Part shown: one piece after another, positions 40,146-47,277 of the stretch
How the letters are laid out: each line of letters starts with the position of its first letter
Numbering within the stretch: position 1 is the stretch's first letter
Source: Thermoleophilia bacterium
GTDB taxonomy: Bacteria; Actinomycetota; Thermoleophilia; Solirubrobacterales; 70-9
DNA length: 64,000 bases
Direction of reading: 5' to 3'
Assembly (NCBI GenBank): GCA_016650125.1
Contig: JAENWT010000001.1
Span: 124,001 to 188,000 of the forward strand
Notes under the pieces: generated by a model
The model's input: the letters and a program-made list of their open reading frames with translations, nothing else
What the model was told of the DNA's origin: nothing
The model's database searches: none
Program-made: the position numbers and the translations under genes

Positions 40146-41123
40146 ATGCCCAAGTCCCCTGTCGAAGCTTCGAACCCCGCCGCGTCGCTGGCCGAGCGCC
40201 TGCTTGCCGGCGACAAACGGGCCCTCGCCCGGGCGATCACGCTGATCGAATCGGACGACCCGAAGGGCTGGGAACTGGTCCGGGAGATCTTCCCGAAGAC
40301 CGGCAAGGCGAGGATCACCGGTTTCACCGGTCCGCCCGGCGTCGGCAAGAGCACCCTGATCGGCGCCTTGACCGGCGTGTTCCGGAAGACCGGTCGGCAG
40401 ATCGCGGTGCTTTCGATCGACCCCTCCAGTCCTTTCACGCAGGGCGCGCTGCTTGGCGACCGCATCCGTCTGACCGAACATTTCCTCGACGAGGGCGTGT
40501 TCATCCGCTCGATGGCCTCGCGCGGCGCGCTTGGCGGCCTGTCCGAAGCGGCACTCCAGGCGGCGCTGGTGATGGATGCGTCCGGCAAGGACGACGTGCT
40601 GATCGAGACGGTCGGGGTGGGACAGGGTGAGGTCGACATCGTCGACCACGCCGACACGATCGTGCTCGCGTTAATGCCCGGGTCCGGCGATTCGATCCAG
40701 GCGCTCAAGGCGGGCATCATGGAGATTCCCGACATCATCGTGGTCAACAAGTCGGATCACCCGATGACCGACACGATGATCCGCGAGGTTCGTGGCGCGC
40801 TTTCCCTGGCCCATGATCCGGGCGGATGGCGGGTCCCGATCCTCAGGACCGAGGCCGCTCGTGGCGAGGGCATAGAAGAGCTGGCCGCCAAGATCGACGA
40901 GCATCGCGCGTTCATCGAATCGCACGGCCTGCTCTCCGAACGGCGGGCCCGGAACCTCCGCAGCGAGGTCCTCGGCATCGCCACCGCGCGACTCAGGCGG
41001 CGGCTCGAGGCCACGATCGAGGATGATCCCGATGTGGTCGAATTGCTGAACAGGGTGGTCAGCCGGGAAATTGACCCGGCATCGGCCGCTGCCCGGCTAT
41101 TGGAAGGAGAGATCGATGTCTGA
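40146..41123 (+). CDS. meaB: Methylmalonyl Co-A mutase-associated GTPase MeaB
   Basis: A 325-residue G3E-family GTPase (MeaB/ArgK) that protects and reloads the B12 cofactor of methylmalonyl-CoA mutase. Key motifs are the P-loop ITGFTGPPGVGKSTLIGAL, the switch-like IDPSSPFTQGALLGDRIRL, DVLIETVGVGQGEVDIVDHAD as Walker B region and NKSD for base recognition. The family's N-terminal RALARAITLIESDD is present. The ATG at 40146 was chosen; the long in-frame extension reads through the antisense strand of the acyltransferase gene. Its partner mutase genes lie about 10 kb away at 50220-52303. The stop overlaps the PRC-barrel gene by eight bases. Confidence 0.93.
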   Translation: MPKSPVEASNPAASLAERLLAGDKRALARAITLIESDDPKGWELVREIFPKTGKARITGFTGPPGVGKSTLIGALTGVFRKTGRQIAVLSIDPSSPFTQGALLGDRIRLTEHFLDEGVFIRSMASRGALGGLSEAALQAALVMDASGKDDVLIETVGVGQGEVDIVDHADTIVLALMPGSGDSIQALKAGIMEIPDIIVVNKSDHPMTDTMIREVRGALSLAHDPGGWRVPILRTEAARGEGIEELAAKIDEHRAFIESHGLLSERRARNLRSEVLGIATARLRRRLEATIEDDPDVVELLNRVVSREIDPASAAARLLEGEIDV

Positions 41124-41535
41124 AGCCAGCACCCCGAAGGGTGCCTCGCCGCGCCAGCCCGGCCTCGAGGATGTCAAGCAGTGGATCGGATATCGCGTCG
41201 ACGAGATCTCGGGTCACAGCGTGGCCAAGGTCGAAGGACTCTTCGTCGACCAGGAGAGCGGCGACCCCGCCTGGGTCCTGGTCAAGCTCGGACGCTTCGG
41301 CAAGGTCGTCCCGGTCTCGATCCGTGAATGTGCCACGGCCGCCGGCCGGGTCTGGGTCCCGCACGACCGCGAGGTCATCCGCAACGCTCCCGCCGTCGAC
41401 CCCGACGTGCCGCTCAACCGCGAGCAGGAACTCCAGGTCCTCCAGTACTACGGGATCCCGGAGACAGTCGGCCGGGGAGCCGAGATAACCGGCCGGAGCA
41501 GCGGCACGGTCACCTCGCAAGCTCCGGTGGGCTGA
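41116..41535 (+). CDS. PRC-barrel domain protein
   Basis: A 139-residue soluble protein. GLEDVKQWIGYRVDEISGHSVAKVEGLFVDQESGDPAWVLVKLGRFGKVVPVSIRECATAAGRVWVPHDREVIRNAP forms a PRC-barrel, the small beta-barrel found in photosynthetic reaction centre H subunits and in RimM. In actinobacteria, stand-alone forms are common and of unknown function, perhaps stress-related. The C-terminus is a short, less ordered tail. The ATG at 41116 has AAGGAGA at 41104-41110 and overlaps the meaB stop, so it is co-translated with meaB. No functional link to B12 is evident. Confidence 0.8.
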   Translation: MSEASTPKGASPRQPGLEDVKQWIGYRVDEISGHSVAKVEGLFVDQESGDPAWVLVKLGRFGKVVPVSIRECATAAGRVWVPHDREVIRNAPAVDPDVPLNREQELQVLQYYGIPETVGRGAEITGRSSGTVTSQAPVG

Positions 41536-41542
41536 AAAGCAG

Positions 41543-42550
41543 TTGCCCAAGCGGCGACCCAGCATCAACGACATCGCCAGGGAGGCCGCCGTTTCGGCCG
41601 CGACCGTTTCACTCGGTTTGCGCGACAAAGGGCGAATGTCGGATGAGACCCGCGCCCGGATCAAGGAGCTGGCCGACGAGATGGGCTATGTGCCCAATTC
41701 CAACGCCCGCTCATTGGTCGGCGGCAAAACTCAGCTGATTGCGATTTCGATGCCGGGCATCGGGCCCTATCCCGAGGTGATGGGCTCGGTCCAGTACTTC
41801 TTCCGCCTGCTCGGAGCGGCCGCGTCGAAGGCACTCGAACTCAACTACGGCCTGCTGATCACTTCCTCCTCGGACAAGCCGGACCGGGTCGCGGTCGACG
41901 GCGCCGTGGTCGTCGACCCGTCGCTCGACGACCCGACGATCGAAGCCTTTGACCGGATCGGCCTGCCGGTGGTGACGATCGGGCAACGGCTCGACGACGC
42001 CAGCCAGGAATCGGCGAAGGAACTGGTGGTCGATAACGACTACGTCGCGGCGACTTCCGACATGCTCGATCACCTGCGCGAGCGCGGCTCGAAGTCGATC
42101 ACCCTGCTCGCGTCCGAGCCGATCGATTCATTCCAGCGCGACAGCATCAATTCCTACCTCGAATGGTGCGGCCGCCATGACGTCGAATCGCGGGTGGTCA
42201 TGTCCGGCAGCCCGGTGGCGCCCGATGCAGACAAGGCGGGCCGGAATGTCCTCGCCGGACCGAACCGGCCGGACGGGGTCTATGCGACCGTTGACACCCT
42301 GGCCGAGGCTCTGATGCTCCACGCCGAAGAAGAGGGGTTGAGCGTGCCGGATGACATCCGGATCTCGACCTGCAGTGACGGGCAGATCTCCAGCTCCACC
42401 TCGCCAAAGCTCACGACGATCGACGAAAAGCCGGTCGAGCTCGGCGACGCAGCGGTAACGATGCTGATCGCCGCAATCCTCGACCCGGAAATGGCCCCAG
42501 CCCACGTCCAGGTCGACACAGAACTGATCGTCAGGGAATCGACCGCTTGA
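41543..42550 (+). CDS. LacI family transcriptional regulator
   Basis: A 335-residue LacI/PurR-type repressor. The N-terminal helix-turn-helix and hinge are clear (RPSINDIAREAAVSAATVSLGLRDKGRMSDETRARIKELADEMGYVPNSNARSL). They are followed by a periplasmic-binding-protein-like sensor domain (DGAVVVDPSLDD, GLPVVTIGQRLDD, RPDGVYATVDTLAEAL, LTTIDEKPVELGDAAVTML). The start is TTG at 41543. The usual linked sugar transport or hydrolase genes are absent, so its ligand and targets are unknown. It follows the PRC-barrel gene by seven bases and may be co-transcribed with meaB. Confidence 0.88.
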   Translation: MPKRRPSINDIAREAAVSAATVSLGLRDKGRMSDETRARIKELADEMGYVPNSNARSLVGGKTQLIAISMPGIGPYPEVMGSVQYFFRLLGAAASKALELNYGLLITSSSDKPDRVAVDGAVVVDPSLDDPTIEAFDRIGLPVVTIGQRLDDASQESAKELVVDNDYVAATSDMLDHLRERGSKSITLLASEPIDSFQRDSINSYLEWCGRHDVESRVVMSGSPVAPDADKAGRNVLAGPNRPDGVYATVDTLAEALMLHAEEEGLSVPDDIRISTCSDGQISSSTSPKLTTIDEKPVELGDAAVTMLIAAILDPEMAPAHVQVDTELIVRESTA

Positions 42551-42554
42551 ATTT

Positions 42555-43703
42555 CTAACAGCCGAGGGCGCGGGCGATGACCATTTGCTGGACCTCGTCG
42601 GTGCCTTCACCGATCGTCAGGATCTTGGCGTCGCGGTAGAAGCGGCAGACCGGGTATTCCTCGATGAAGCCGTAACCGCCGTGGATCTGGACGGCCTCTT
42701 CGGTCGACCTGACCGCGAGTCGGCCGGTGATCAGTTTCGCCTGGGCCGCGGTAAGGGTGAAGTTCTCGCCGCGGTCCTTCATTATCGCCGCCTTGTAGGT
42801 CAGCAGGCGCGCGGCTTCGAGCTGGGATGAGATGTCGGCGATCTTCGCCTGGATCGACTGGAACTTGGAGATCGACTGGCCGAAGGCCTGGCGCTCCTTG
42901 GCGTATTTGATCGCTTCGTCGAGCGCGCCCTGGGCGACGCCGACCGACATCGCGGCGACGCCGATGCGGCCGCCGTCGAGGATGTTCAGGAACTGCTTGA
43001 AGCCCTGTCCCTGCGGGCCGAGCATGGCCGACTTCGGCAGGCGCACGTCCTCGAAGCTCAAGGGGTGCGTGTCTGACGCGTTCCAGCCCATCTTGCGATA
43101 GGCCTTCTCGACCGTGTAGCCGGGGGTGCCGTTCGGCACGATGAAGTTGGAGATCTCAATCCGGCCGCGGTCGTCTTCACCGGTGACCGCCGTGATCGTG
43201 ACGCAGCCGGAGATGTCGGTGCCCGAGTTGGTGATGAACTGCTTGGCGCCGTTGATCACCCATTCGTCGCCGTCGAGCACGGCGCGCGTCTTGGTGTTGC
43301 CGGCGTCGGACCCGGCTTCCGGTTCGGTCAGGCCGAAGGCGGCGAGCTTCTTCGCCGAGGTGAGGACGGGCATCCACTCGTCCTTCTGCTCGTCGGTCCC
43401 CCAGTTGTAGATCGGGGTGGTGCCAAGCGAGATGTGGGCGGCCAGGGTGATCGCCACCGACGAGTCGATCCGGGCCAGCTCCTCGACCGCGAGGGCGTAG
43501 GAGAGGATGTCGCCGCCACCACCGCCGTATTCCTCCGGAAAAGGAATCCCCATGAGGTCGAGGTCAGCCATCTTCTGCACGATCTCGTAAGGAAAAGTCT
43601 TGGTGCGATCGAGTTCCTCGGCTACCGGAGCCACCTCGTTGCGAGCAAAGTCCCGGACGGTTTCCCTGAGCAGTCGCTGCTCATCAGTCAGATCAAAGTT
43701 CAT
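42555..43703 (-). CDS. Acyl-CoA dehydrogenase
   Basis: A 382-residue FAD-dependent acyl-CoA dehydrogenase that makes trans-2-enoyl-CoA and passes electrons to ETF. MNFDLTDEQRLLRETVRDFARNEVAPVAEELDR opens the protein. FAD and substrate loops (FGLTEPEAGSDAGNTKTRAV, FITNSGTDISGCVTI) follow. The C-terminal signature is QIHGGYGFIEEYPVCRFYRDAKILTIGEGTDEVQQMVIAR, with the catalytic glutamate in the GEGTDE context of short-chain acyl-CoA dehydrogenases. A butyryl-, isobutyryl- or 2-methylacyl-CoA substrate is likely. The start at 43703 fits the family; the 59-residue upstream extension in the same frame is implausible. The upstream gap (43704-44149) is packed with inverted repeats. EtfAB at 57-59 kb would accept its electrons. 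Confidence 0.92.
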   Translation of the reverse strand: MNFDLTDEQRLLRETVRDFARNEVAPVAEELDRTKTFPYEIVQKMADLDLMGIPFPEEYGGGGGDILSYALAVEELARIDSSVAITLAAHISLGTTPIYNWGTDEQKDEWMPVLTSAKKLAAFGLTEPEAGSDAGNTKTRAVLDGDEWVINGAKQFITNSGTDISGCVTITAVTGEDDRGRIEISNFIVPNGTPGYTVEKAYRKMGWNASDTHPLSFEDVRLPKSAMLGPQGQGFKQFLNILDGGRIGVAAMSVGVAQGALDEAIKYAKERQAFGQSISKFQSIQAKIADISSQLEAARLLTYKAAIMKDRGENFTLTAAQAKLITGRLAVRSTEEAVQIHGGYGFIEEYPVCRFYRDAKILTIGEGTDEVQQMVIARALGC

Positions 43704-43751
43704 GGGGCGGATCATATGCAGCGGGATCGGTATTCGGTCTACCGTCTTGGC

Positions 43752-43793
43752 GGGCAAAAAAGGATCAGGAGAACAAGCCTCGAGTTTTTGCCC
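43752..43793. repeat. Inverted repeat J upstream of acyl-CoA dehydrogenase
   Basis: GGGCAAAAA (43752-43760) and TTTTTGCCC (43785-43793) are perfect 9-bp arms around a 24-nt loop. In the plus direction the T-run is inside the stem, so it is not a simple terminator. It lies 49 bp upstream of the acyl-CoA dehydrogenase ATG and may fold in the leader mRNA. Confidence 0.5.
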
Positions 43794-43823
43794 TCCCTCC
43801 GACTTCACAGTTCTGAACAAGTG

Positions 43824-43888
43824 CATCAAAGTTGGTATTTCCGTACTCGGTCTGCGCTCAGGAAACGATCGTAAAACCAACTTCGATG
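43824..43888. repeat. Inverted repeat I with nested short arms
   Basis: CATCAAAGTTGGT (43824-43836) and ACCAACTTCGATG (43876-43888) pair over 13 bp with one mismatch. Inside them TTTCC (43838-43842) pairs with GGAAA (43861-43865). The layout resembles a small version of the nested elements but lacks their boxes. Confidence 0.5.
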
Positions 43889-43963
43889 TCTCGACTAGCT
43901 GACCATGTCTTTACCGGGCTACCCCGGTACGCCCTCAGCGCGCCTCAGCAAGATCCATGTAGC

Positions 43964-44014
43964 CGAGGTGGCCGGGATAAGGGCCGTCAGGTGGCCTCGA
44001 TCCGGGTCACCTCG
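43964..44014 (+). repeat. REP-like palindromic element, copy 3
   Basis: Arms 43964-43985 and 43993-44014 surround a 7-nt loop (GTCAGGT). ATAAGGGCC and GGCCTCGAT flank the loop exactly as in the copies at 13917 and 25758. It lies 11 bp from nested element C. Confidence 0.7.
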
Positions 44015-44025
44015 GGCTCAGGCGT

Positions 44026-44135
44026 GGTTCGGGTACCCCTGTCCAGGTGCCTCCGGTTGTGTAGTACCTCGGGGTAGCAGCGCCAGCCTGAAGTCAGCAT
44101 CGCTACCCGGAATCCTGGACAGGGGTACCCGAACC
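44026..44135. repeat. Nested inverted-repeat element C, downstream of hxlR
   Basis: The outer arms 44026-44047 and 44114-44135 are a perfect 22-bp inverted repeat containing GGGTACCCCTGTCCAGG; pairing extends a few more bases to about 44021 and 44140. The inner arms 44072-44078 and 44102-44108 (GGGTAGC/GCTACCC) pair over 7 bp. The left spacer carries TAGTACC and the right side GGAATCCT, close to the CAGTACC and GGAAATCCT boxes of elements A and B. Confidence 0.7.
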
Positions 44136-44149
44136 GCGCCCAAGGAGAC

Positions 44150-44638
44150 TCAGGCTTTTGCGGTTACTTCGAGCTCTTCTTCGGGATGGGGTTCGGCGGG
44201 GCCTGGGATCGACTCCGCTTCGCGGACGTTCAATGCCTTGCCGCACTTCTGGCAGATCCGGCGGTCGTCGATCTCGCCGCCGCAGCCCTTGTGGACGATC
44301 ACGCGCGGCTTGCCTTTTTCCGGTTCGCAGTACTTGTCGCCCCAGCCGAGGTAGGCCATCAGGACCGGCCAGAGGTCGAGGCCCTTCTGGGTCAGGAAAT
44401 ATTCGTATCGATCCGGGTTCGTCTGGTAGGAACGCTTCTCGAGCACGTCCTCTTCGACCAGCCGGGTCAGCCGCGCGGTGAGCACGTTGCGGGCGACGCC
44501 GAGCGAGCTCTGGATCTGGTCGAAACGGCGCCGGCCGCGGAAGATGTCGCGGATGATCAGGAGCGACCAGCGTTCACCGACAAGTTCGAGCGACGAGGCG
44601 ATCGAACAGACCTGTCCTGGGTAGTCGTGGTAGAGCAC
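44150..44638 (-). CDS. HxlR family transcriptional regulator with C-terminal zinc-ribbon-like tail
   Basis: A 162-residue HxlR regulator. The winged helix (GQVCSIASSLELVGERWSLLIIRDIFRGRRRFDQIQSSLGVARNVLTARLTRLVEEDVLEKRSYQTNPDRYEYFLTQKGLDLWPVLMAYLGWGDKY) is standard. The C-terminal ~50 residues are extra and contain HKGCGGEIDDRRICQKCGKAL, a C-x-G...C-x2-C pattern suggesting a zinc ribbon, then an acidic tail. The GTG at 44638 is the first in-frame start. Its upstream region holds an operator-like dyad (44694-44710) almost identical to the one at yceI/marR. A large nested repeat lies ten bases beyond its stop. Confidence 0.87.
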   Translation of the reverse strand: MLYHDYPGQVCSIASSLELVGERWSLLIIRDIFRGRRRFDQIQSSLGVARNVLTARLTRLVEEDVLEKRSYQTNPDRYEYFLTQKGLDLWPVLMAYLGWGDKYCEPEKGKPRVIVHKGCGGEIDDRRICQKCGKALNVREAESIPGPAEPHPEEELEVTAKA

Positions 44639-44693
44639 AAAACGATTGTGGCATGCTCAGTCCTTTGAAGCAACTGTGCGGTGCATCACAGAT

Positions 44694-44710
44694 AGTTGCG
44701 TCAAGCAACT
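44694..44710. promoter_or_regulatory. Palindromic operator upstream of hxlR
   Basis: AGTTGC-gtcaa-GCAACT is a perfect 6-bp dyad with a 5-bp spacer. Including flanks, ATAGTTGCG[T]CAAGCAACTG matches the yceI/marR site at 1664 apart from one inserted T. A half-site AAGCAACTG also occurs at 44668-44676, closer to hxlR. It could control hxlR and the divergent small gene-thioesterase operon. Confidence 0.55.
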
Positions 44711-44798
44711 GACCCCAATAAGGTGTCTCAATCAACGGGTTTCTTGAAGAAACTCGAAAGCGCACCTCACCGGGGAGCGGTGGGAAGGGAAGGTCACC

Positions 44799-44954
44799 AT
44801 GAAGCGCAACAATCGAAACAGGACCAGAACGACAATCGCCCCGCTGAAGATCGAGCTTTCCGAGGCCGAGATCATGGCCGACCTCAAGTACCCGGCAGCC
44901 GTGGACCGTCATGTCACCGCCCGTCCCGCCGCCGACCGGAACTCCGCCAGGTGA
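44799..44954 (+). CDS. Small protein of 51 residues upstream of a thioesterase
   Basis: A short reading frame encodes MKRNNRNRTRTTIAPLKI followed by ELSEAEIMADLKYPAAVDRHVTARPAADRNSAR. The basic N-terminus and amphipathic middle match nothing I recognise. Support for translation is good: a purine-rich GGGAAGGGAAGG lies at 44782-44793, five bases before the ATG. Its stop overlaps the GTG of the thioesterase gene (GTGA), the usual sign of translational coupling. It may be a true small protein or a leader peptide that loads ribosomes onto the thioesterase gene. Confidence 0.5.
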   Translation: MKRNNRNRTRTTIAPLKIELSEAEIMADLKYPAAVDRHVTARPAADRNSAR

Positions 44955-45520
44955 GCAGCGATGAAGCTGTGACGCAGGTCCGGACAGCCCGGCCGATGGC
45001 GATCGAGCTGGCGGAGTCGATGCCGGAAGTCACGCGCACCAAGGAGATCGTCTGGCAGGACCCGCTCGCCTCGGTAGCCCTGGGCGCGGAGATGACCGGG
45101 ATCGAATACATCCTTGCGATCTCCTCCGGCGAGATCCCGCCGCTGCCGATCGCGGTCCTGCTCGACATGGGGCCGACGGAGATCGAGGAAGGCCATGTCG
45201 TCTTCACCGGGTATCCCGGCGAGGAGCACTACAACCCGATTGGTGTGGTTCACGGCGGTTACGCCGCGACCCTGCTCGACTCGGCCCTTGGCTGCTCGGT
45301 CCACACGACGCTTCCGGCCGGCGCCTCCTACACCTCACTCGGCCTCGAGGCCAAGTACCTGCGGCCGATCACCCGGGACACCGGCCGGGTTTTATGCGAA
45401 TCGACCGTGACCTACCGCGGCCGGCGCCAGGCGACTGCCGAAGCGCACCTGACCGCGGCCGACACCGGGAAGCTGCTCGCCACGGGCACCAGCACCTGCA
45501 TGATCATGGGACTCGCATAA
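44951..45520 (+). CDS. PaaI-type hotdog-fold thioesterase
   Basis: A 189-residue hotdog-fold thioesterase that would hydrolyse an acyl- or aryl-CoA ester. MTGIEYILAISSGEIPPLPIAVLLDMGPTEIEEGHVVFTGYPGEEHYNPIGVVHGGYAATLLDSALGCSVHTTLPAGASYTSLGLEAKYLRPI holds the family core. The NPIGVVHGGYAATLLDSA helix carries the catalytic/oxyanion region, as in PaaI and the 4HBT-like group. The GTG at 44951 overlaps the stop of the 51-residue gene; an internal ATG at 44996 is possible, but the coupling favours the GTG. It is followed by a hairpin shared with the convergent pepA gene. Confidence 0.85.
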   Translation: MSSDEAVTQVRTARPMAIELAESMPEVTRTKEIVWQDPLASVALGAEMTGIEYILAISSGEIPPLPIAVLLDMGPTEIEEGHVVFTGYPGEEHYNPIGVVHGGYAATLLDSALGCSVHTTLPAGASYTSLGLEAKYLRPITRDTGRVLCESTVTYRGRRQATAEAHLTAADTGKLLATGTSTCMIMGLA

Positions 45521-45556
45521 AGCACCGAATTTGCCTTTGGGCAAAATCCGGTGTTT
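45520..45556. terminator. Bidirectional hairpin between thioesterase and pepA
   Basis: AAGCACCGAATTTGCC and GGGCAAAATCCGGTGTTT pair around a 3-nt loop with two mismatches and a one-base bulge. The arms carry A- and T-rich ends, so the structure could act as an intrinsic terminator for both convergent genes. Confidence 0.65.
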
Positions 45557-45571
45557 GAAGGCTTGTATGGC

Positions 45572-47017
45572 CTACTCGCCAGCAGCCATGTCACGCGCGA
45601 GGGCGACCAGCAGATGAACTCCGAAACCGGTGGGGCCCTTGCCCCAGTACTCGCGTCCGGTATCCCAGGCGGTGCCGGCGATGTCGAGGTGGGCCCACGG
45701 CTTGCCTTCGGTGAACTCCTCGAGGAAGGATGCGGCGTAGATCGTGCCGGCCTTCCGCTGGGCCGAAGCGTTGACCAGATCGGTGATGTCGCCCTTGGTC
45801 AAGTCCTTGTATTCGTCGTGGAGCGGCAGGCGCCAGACCAGCTCGCCGGTACGGTCGCCGGCGGCACTGACCGCGGCGGCAAGGTCGTCGTCGTTCGAGA
45901 TCAGGGCGGCGTAGGTCGAACCGAGGCCGATCAGCACGGCACCGGTCAGGGTGGCGAGGTCGACCATGCGATCGGCGCCTTCGCGGGCACAGTGGACCAG
46001 AGCGTCGGCCAGGATCAGCCGGCCCTCGGCGTCGGTGTTGGTCACTTCGACGGTCTTGCCGTTCAGCTGGGTGATGATGTCACCCGGCTTGAGCGCGGTT
46101 CCGGAAGGCACGTTCTCGGTCGAAGGCAGCACGGCGATGATGTCGATCGCGACGTCGAGCTTGGCGATTGCGCTGACCGCTTCGATCACCGCGGCGCCGC
46201 CGGACATGTCCATCTTCATCTCGTGCATGCCGGCCGAAGGTTTGATCGAGATCCCGCCGGTGTCGAAGGTGACCGACTTGCCGACCAGGCCGAGCTTCTC
46301 GCCGGCCCCGGCACCCGAGTACTTCAGGGTGATCAATCGCGGTTCGATGTCTTCGCCGCCCTTGGCGACGGCTTCGATGCCACCCATACCGGCCTTGATG
46401 ATCCCGGGGCGATCGAGGATTTCCACCGAGACCTTCTCGTGGCTGTCAGCGATCTCCTGAGCCCGCCCCGCGAGGTATTCGGGCGTGGCGACGTTGGCCG
46501 GCAGGCTCTGGAGGTACCGGGCGCGGTTGCCGGCGTTGCCGACCGCTTCACCGACACGGATCTCGTCGGAGACGTCGACCGCGGCGACGATCTCGACAGT
46601 CTTGAGTTCGGGAGGTGCCTCTTCGCCGTCGGAGCCGGTCTTGAAATCGTCGAACGAGAAGGAGGCGAATGCCGCTCCTTCGACCAGGGCCGCGGCGACC
46701 GGTCCCGGATCCTCGACCTCGGGCAGCATGAAGGCGAGCGCCTCGCCCTTGACCGCCTTGAGCGCCCCGTGGGCGACGGCGCCGATCACCCGGGCACGCT
46801 CTGGAGTGAAGTCCTCCTTCTTGCCCAGCCCGACTATCACGACCCGTTCCGGCTTGCCGGGGTAGACAGTTACGGCGGACTTGAAGTCCCCGGAAGCGTC
46901 GTTGGCGCCGGCGGTGCTGCCGAGCGGCTCGGTGGGCGAATCACCCTCGAAAAGCGGAACCGCGACCAGATCGGCGTCGACTTCGGACAGGGCAGAATCG
47001 CTCAGGTAGGCCTTCAT
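45572..47017 (-). CDS. pepA: Leucyl aminopeptidase, M17 family
   Basis: A 481-residue cytosolic M17 leucyl aminopeptidase, a hexameric dizinc enzyme that removes N-terminal residues from peptides. The catalytic domain shows GLVGKSVTFDTGGISIKPSAGMHEMKMDMSGGAAV, with the metal-binding lysine and aspartates, and NTDAEGRLILADALVH, the family signature. The N-terminal domain is less conserved, as usual. The ATG at 47017 begins MKAYLSDSALSEVDADLVAVPLFEGD; the longer open frame to 47314 crosses a large inverted repeat and the thiolase start and is not credible. No Shine-Dalgarno precedes the ATG, and nested repeat D starts 14 bp upstream. Confidence 0.93.
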   Translation of the reverse strand: MKAYLSDSALSEVDADLVAVPLFEGDSPTEPLGSTAGANDASGDFKSAVTVYPGKPERVVIVGLGKKEDFTPERARVIGAVAHGALKAVKGEALAFMLPEVEDPGPVAAALVEGAAFASFSFDDFKTGSDGEEAPPELKTVEIVAAVDVSDEIRVGEAVGNAGNRARYLQSLPANVATPEYLAGRAQEIADSHEKVSVEILDRPGIIKAGMGGIEAVAKGGEDIEPRLITLKYSGAGAGEKLGLVGKSVTFDTGGISIKPSAGMHEMKMDMSGGAAVIEAVSAIAKLDVAIDIIAVLPSTENVPSGTALKPGDIITQLNGKTVEVTNTDAEGRLILADALVHCAREGADRMVDLATLTGAVLIGLGSTYAALISNDDDLAAAVSAAGDRTGELVWRLPLHDEYKDLTKGDITDLVNASAQRKAGTIYAASFLEEFTEGKPWAHLDIAGTAWDTGREYWGKGPTGFGVHLLVALARDMAAGE

Positions 47018-47030
47018 GGACCGGAGTCTA

Positions 47031-47191
47031 AGAACCTTTCCCGGCAGGCAGAGCTCGCCATGGCACCGCCCTGCGGCGCCGGGAGCCGCTGGACCGCTCG
47101 AACGGGCCACCGGCCCGCCCTTCGCAGTCCGTCGGCCCCCGGCATCCACAGATCGGCACCCTGCCTTCGCAGCCCTGCCGGGAAAGGTTCT
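47031..47191. repeat. Nested inverted-repeat element D between pepA and thiolase
   Basis: The outer arms AGAACCTTTCCCGGCAGG (47031-47048) and its exact complement (47174-47191) are 18 bp and perfect. An inner pair (GCCGGGAGCCGCTGGAC and GTCCGTCGGCCCCCGGC) matches at 14 of 17 positions. The layout equals elements A-C, but the CAGTACC and GGAAATCCT boxes are not clear. On the minus strand a CTGC-gaag-GCAG mini-hairpin sits where element A has CTGAC-ttc-GTCAG. It fills most of the 260-bp divergent intergenic region, which otherwise shows only AAAGGCGG before the thiolase gene. Confidence 0.65.
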
Positions 47192-47277
47192 AAATATCCA
47201 GGCCCCTGCGCCGGACGCTACAGTCTGCCTGCTTCTCAAATCTTCCAGTTCCCAACCCAGATCATGAAAGGCGGCAG

